From assembly GCA_902497185.1 (NCBI GenBank), contig CABVEG010000009.1, positions 1-16,841 of the forward strand: a DNA stretch of 16,841 bases, in the 5' to 3' direction. Shown piece by piece: positions 14,763 to 16,841 of the stretch. Each line of letters starts with the position of its first letter. Position 1 is the stretch's first letter. A program made the translations under genes and the position numbers. Below the pieces are notes generated by a model, which ran no database searches, had not been told where the DNA came from, and saw only the letters and a program-made list of their open reading frames with translations. This DNA comes from an uncultured Eubacteriales bacterium (lineage in GTDB: Bacteria; Bacillota; Clostridia; Lachnospirales; CAG-274).

Positions 14763-15631
14763 GTTGGCGTGTAGTTGTTGTGGCAAGCTGCTGTAAGCTT
14801 GATTATAAAATGGGATATATGGCTGTAAGATCTAAAGAGGGTGTCAAAAAAATATTTATTGACGAAATAGCTACAGTTATTGTTGAAAATACATCGGTAT
14901 CGATTACAGCCTGCCTTTTAGCCGAGCTTATAAAAAGAAAAGTTAAAATTATATTTTGTGATGAAAAGAGGAACCCTTTGTCTGAAGTGGTTTCTATGTA
15001 TGGAAGTCATGACTGCTCTGCAAAAATAAAGACCCAGATTATGTGGAGCAGTGGTATTAAAGGTGCAGTATGGACTGAAATTGTAAGAGAGAAGATTGCA
15101 AAACAGTCTGAATTTTTAAGAGAGCTTAACAAAAACATTGAAGCTGAGCTTTTGGATAAATATGTTTCAGAAATGGAATTTAACGACAGTTCAAACAGAG
15201 AAGGGCATGCAGCAAAGGTATATTTTAATGTTCTGTTTGGAAAGGATTTTACAAGAAGCAAAGATAATGCAGTAAATGCTGCTCTTAATTACGGATACAG
15301 TATACTTTTGTCAGCAATAAACAGAGAAGTAACAGCAAGAGGGTATTTAACACAGCTTGGGCTTTTCCATGACAATATGTTTAATCAATTTAATTTAAGT
15401 TGTGATCTGGTGGAGCCTTTCAGAATAATTGCAGACAGGAGGGTAAAGGAAATGGAGTATACTGTATTCTCTGTTAATGAAAAACACGATATGCTAAATA
15501 TACTTAACAGTGAGGTCAGCATTGATTCAGAAAGGCAGTATCTTATAAACGCTATAAAAATTTACTGCAAAAGTATTTTTGATGCATTGTGTGAAAATGA
15601 TGTTTCTATGATTAAATTTTTTGAATTATGA
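14759..15631 (+). CDS. cas1: CRISPR integrase Cas1 (type II-A)
   Basis: Cas1 is the metal-dependent integrase that, in a complex with Cas2, inserts new spacers at the leader end of the array. The 290 residues match the type II-A subfamily. An N-terminal beta domain (SWRVVVVASCCKLDYKMGYM) leads to the helical catalytic domain. The three metal ligands are visible: Glu148 in NREGHAAKVYFNVLFG, His204 in GLFHDNMFN and Glu219 in LVEPFR. They nearly coincide with E149, H205 and E220 of the S. pyogenes protein. The ATG overlaps the cas9 stop as ATGA and no good ribosome site precedes it, so translation probably depends on ribosomes finishing cas9. All adaptation genes are present, so the locus can in principle acquire spacers. 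Confidence 0.97.
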   Translation: MSWRVVVVASCCKLDYKMGYMAVRSKEGVKKIFIDEIATVIVENTSVSITACLLAELIKRKVKIIFCDEKRNPLSEVVSMYGSHDCSAKIKTQIMWSSGIKGAVWTEIVREKIAKQSEFLRELNKNIEAELLDKYVSEMEFNDSSNREGHAAKVYFNVLFGKDFTRSKDNAVNAALNYGYSILLSAINREVTARGYLTQLGLFHDNMFNQFNLSCDLVEPFRIIADRRVKEMEYTVFSVNEKHDMLNILNSEVSIDSERQYLINAIKIYCKSIFDALCENDVSMIKFFEL

Positions 15632-15948
15632 GTTACAGATTTATGAGAATAATAGTATTTTTTGATTTACCTGTTGCTACAAATGAAAATAAGAGAGAAT
15701 ATACAAGATTTAGAAAGTATCTTATTAAAAGTGGTTTTATAATGATGCAGGAATCCGTATATTGCAAAATGGTTTTAAATCAAACAGCTGTAAAAAATAT
15801 GTTAAACAGCATAAGGAAAAACAAACCCGAAAACGGATTAGTACAAATACTGACAATAACTGAAAAACAGTTTTCTAAAATGGAATTTGTTACAGGAGAG
15901 TATAAAAGCGATGTTTTGCAGAATGATGAAAGACTGGTGATTTTATGA
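15628..15948 (+). CDS. cas2: CRISPR adaptation protein Cas2
   Basis: Cas2 is the small ferredoxin-fold protein whose dimer bridges two Cas1 dimers in the spacer integration complex. The 106 residues begin MSYRFMRIIVFFDLPVATNE, with the conserved Asp13 after a hydrophobic first strand, then the REYTRFRKYLIKSGF helix and MMQESVYCKMV strand typical of type II-A Cas2. The C-terminal DERLVIL tail is the usual strand exchanged with Cas1. It overlaps cas1 and csn2 by ATGA at either end, so the set is made from one message. Nuclease activity is not required for adaptation in studied systems. Confidence 0.95.
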   Translation: MSYRFMRIIVFFDLPVATNENKREYTRFRKYLIKSGFIMMQESVYCKMVLNQTAVKNMLNSIRKNKPENGLVQILTITEKQFSKMEFVTGEYKSDVLQNDERLVIL

Positions 15949-16616
15949 AACTAATAAATTCATTAATGAAATTTGAAATAGTTACAGAGGAAGGATATTT
16001 TAATTCTTTGATCATAGAAAACAGAGATTTTTTTCGGTCTGCAATACAGGATATATACAGTCAGATAAATGGCAGAGAAGGTAATTTTATCCTGTCTGAA
16101 AACAATAAAATTATTGATTTTTCAAAAAATGCTGAGCTTATTACTCAGTTTGTTCCGTTTGAAAGTAACAGCAAAAAACTTATAACAAAGCTATACAGCA
16201 GCATTAAATCATCGGTTACTGAACCTGATATTTATATGAAAACAGCTGAAATAAAAAGTAATATATTCAGATATATGGATAGTATTGCAAATGAATTTGA
16301 TTTTAACGTTAAGTACAATGAGGATTTTGATATTACGGTTCTTTTAAAAATGGTAGATCTAAAGTTTGAAAGTGAGTACGAAACATTGTCTGAAAATGTT
16401 TTGGAATATATTTTAAATTCCGAAGGACTTGAAGGAAGCAAGCTGCATATTCTTGTGAATTTCAGAAGCTATGTAAATAAGGATGAATTGGAATGTTTTT
16501 GCACAACATTAGTTAAACACAATATTAGTCTGCTTTTAATTGATAATTTTGAATATGAAAAATTTGATTGTGAAAAAAGAGTAATTGTTGATGAACATTT
16601 TTGTGAAATATATTGA
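15945..16616 (+). CDS. csn2: Type II-A adaptation protein Csn2
   Basis: Csn2 forms a tetrameric ring that slides on double-stranded DNA ends and is needed with Cas1, Cas2 and Cas9 for spacer uptake in type II-A systems; it defines the subtype. The 223 residues are normal for the short (about 220-residue) group. Recognisable parts are the N-terminal MKLINSLMKFEIVTEEGYFN, a helical middle (TAEIKSNIFRYMDSIANEFD), LLKMVDLKFE, and a C-terminal core with KLHILVNFRSYVNKDELECF, LLLIDNFE and the end VDEHFCEIY. It begins inside the cas2 stop (ATGA). Its stop codon lies within the -35 box of the predicted leader promoter. Assignment rests on order, size and these segments. Confidence 0.93.
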   Translation: MKLINSLMKFEIVTEEGYFNSLIIENRDFFRSAIQDIYSQINGREGNFILSENNKIIDFSKNAELITQFVPFESNSKKLITKLYSSIKSSVTEPDIYMKTAEIKSNIFRYMDSIANEFDFNVKYNEDFDITVLLKMVDLKFESEYETLSENVLEYILNSEGLEGSKLHILVNFRSYVNKDELECFCTTLVKHNISLLLIDNFEYEKFDCEKRVIVDEHFCEIY

Positions 16617-16641
16617 TTTAAACAAAAAAATAACTTATAAT
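16613..16641 (+). promoter_or_regulatory. Predicted pre-crRNA promoter in the leader
   Basis: TTGATT (16613-16618, four of six consensus bases) and a perfect TATAAT (16636-16641) are 17 bases apart. The -35 box includes the csn2 stop codon TGA. A start near 16648 would give about 60 bases of leader RNA before the first repeat, in the orientation needed for crRNA to pair with the tracrRNA. Confidence 0.75.
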
Positions 16642-16708
16642 GTAATTGAGCTATCCTTTAAATTTAACACGGGCGTGTAGTGGCGTTTTTTCAAATTTGA
16701 GGTTTGAG
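16617..16708 (+). other. CRISPR leader
   Basis: This 92-base AT-rich region separates csn2 from the first repeat. It carries the pre-crRNA -10 box, a short GC-rich inverted repeat ACACG-GG-CGTGT (16667-16678), and at its 3' end ATTTGAG (16695-16701) then GTTTGAG (16702-16708). ATTTGAG is the known type II-A leader-anchoring motif read by Cas1-Cas2 at the leader-repeat junction; here it is followed by a second copy-like heptamer that also equals the first seven bases of the repeat. Confidence 0.85.
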
Positions 16709-16841
16709 GTTTGAGAGTAGTGTAATTTAAGAGGGTAGTAAAACCAAGTATTATGTTGTTGTAGCTGTTTCAGAAGTTTGAGAGTAGTGTAATTTAAGAG
16801 GGTAGTAAAACTAAAATACTGCTGACCCCGTTTTTAAAAGT
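16709..16841 (+). CRISPR. Start of a type II-A CRISPR array (two repeats, cut by the window edge)
   Basis: Two identical 36-base repeats occur at 16709-16744 and 16776-16811; each begins GTTTGAGAGTAG and ends GAGGGTAGTAAAAC. The first spacer is 31 bases (16745-16775); the second begins at 16812 and at least 30 bases are visible to the edge. The repeat pairs with the anti-repeat upstream of cas9, so this array belongs to this Cas9. These are the leader-proximal, hence most recently acquired, spacers. The number of further repeats cannot be seen. Neither spacer has an obvious match elsewhere in the window. Confidence 0.96.

Noticed and set aside
16667..16680. GC-rich palindrome in the leader as a terminator hairpin
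   Set aside because: The arms leave only a two-base loop, too tight for an RNA hairpin, and the T-run is separated from it; a protein-binding site remains possible but unproven.

Overview
The window looks like a chromosomal segment of a low-GC Gram-positive bacterium of the class Clostridia, possibly Lachnospiraceae-like. The evidence is the AT-rich codon use, the gene order nusB-xseA-xseB-ispA-dxs-tlyA-nadK-argR-recN, tRNA genes without an encoded CCA, and a type II-A CRISPR-Cas locus of the csn2 kind. No species can be named from this sequence alone.

Positions 1-9849 hold a dense, single-direction housekeeping run. It starts with the 3' part of nusB, cut by the window edge. Then come both subunits of exonuclease VII (xseA, xseB), farnesyl diphosphate synthase (ispA), a small DUF212/YuiD-type membrane protein, DXP synthase (dxs), a TlyA-type rRNA methyltransferase, NAD kinase, the arginine repressor ArgR and the repair ATPase RecN. 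Genes overlap or sit only a few bases apart, so an operon is likely. ispA and dxs both serve isoprenoid synthesis. A lipoprotein of unknown function ends the run, where many spore formers carry spoIVB and spo0A.

Positions 9850-10362 hold a stable-RNA unit: a sigma-A-type promoter, an 18-bp inverted repeat that touches the -10 box, three identical tandem tRNA-Lys(CUU) genes, and two strong intrinsic terminators in a row.

Positions 10456-16841 are a complete type II-A CRISPR-Cas locus: cas9 (1366 codons), cas1, cas2 and csn2, each joined to the next by an ATGA overlap, then a leader and the first two repeats and spacers of an array that runs out of the window. The tracrRNA gene can be read in full on the minus strand between 10625 and 10507. 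It has its own consensus promoter, an anti-repeat matching the array repeat, a nexus-like hairpin, a second hairpin and a terminator. A strong plus-strand promoter lies beyond the tracrRNA 3' end, so the inferred cas mRNA leader would contain the full antisense of the tracrRNA. The tracrRNA promoter in turn lies over the cas9 ribosome binding site. This nested, face-to-face layout is the most interesting feature here. The CRISPR-Cas class itself is well known; the regulatory layout and some sequence details are what deserve a second look.
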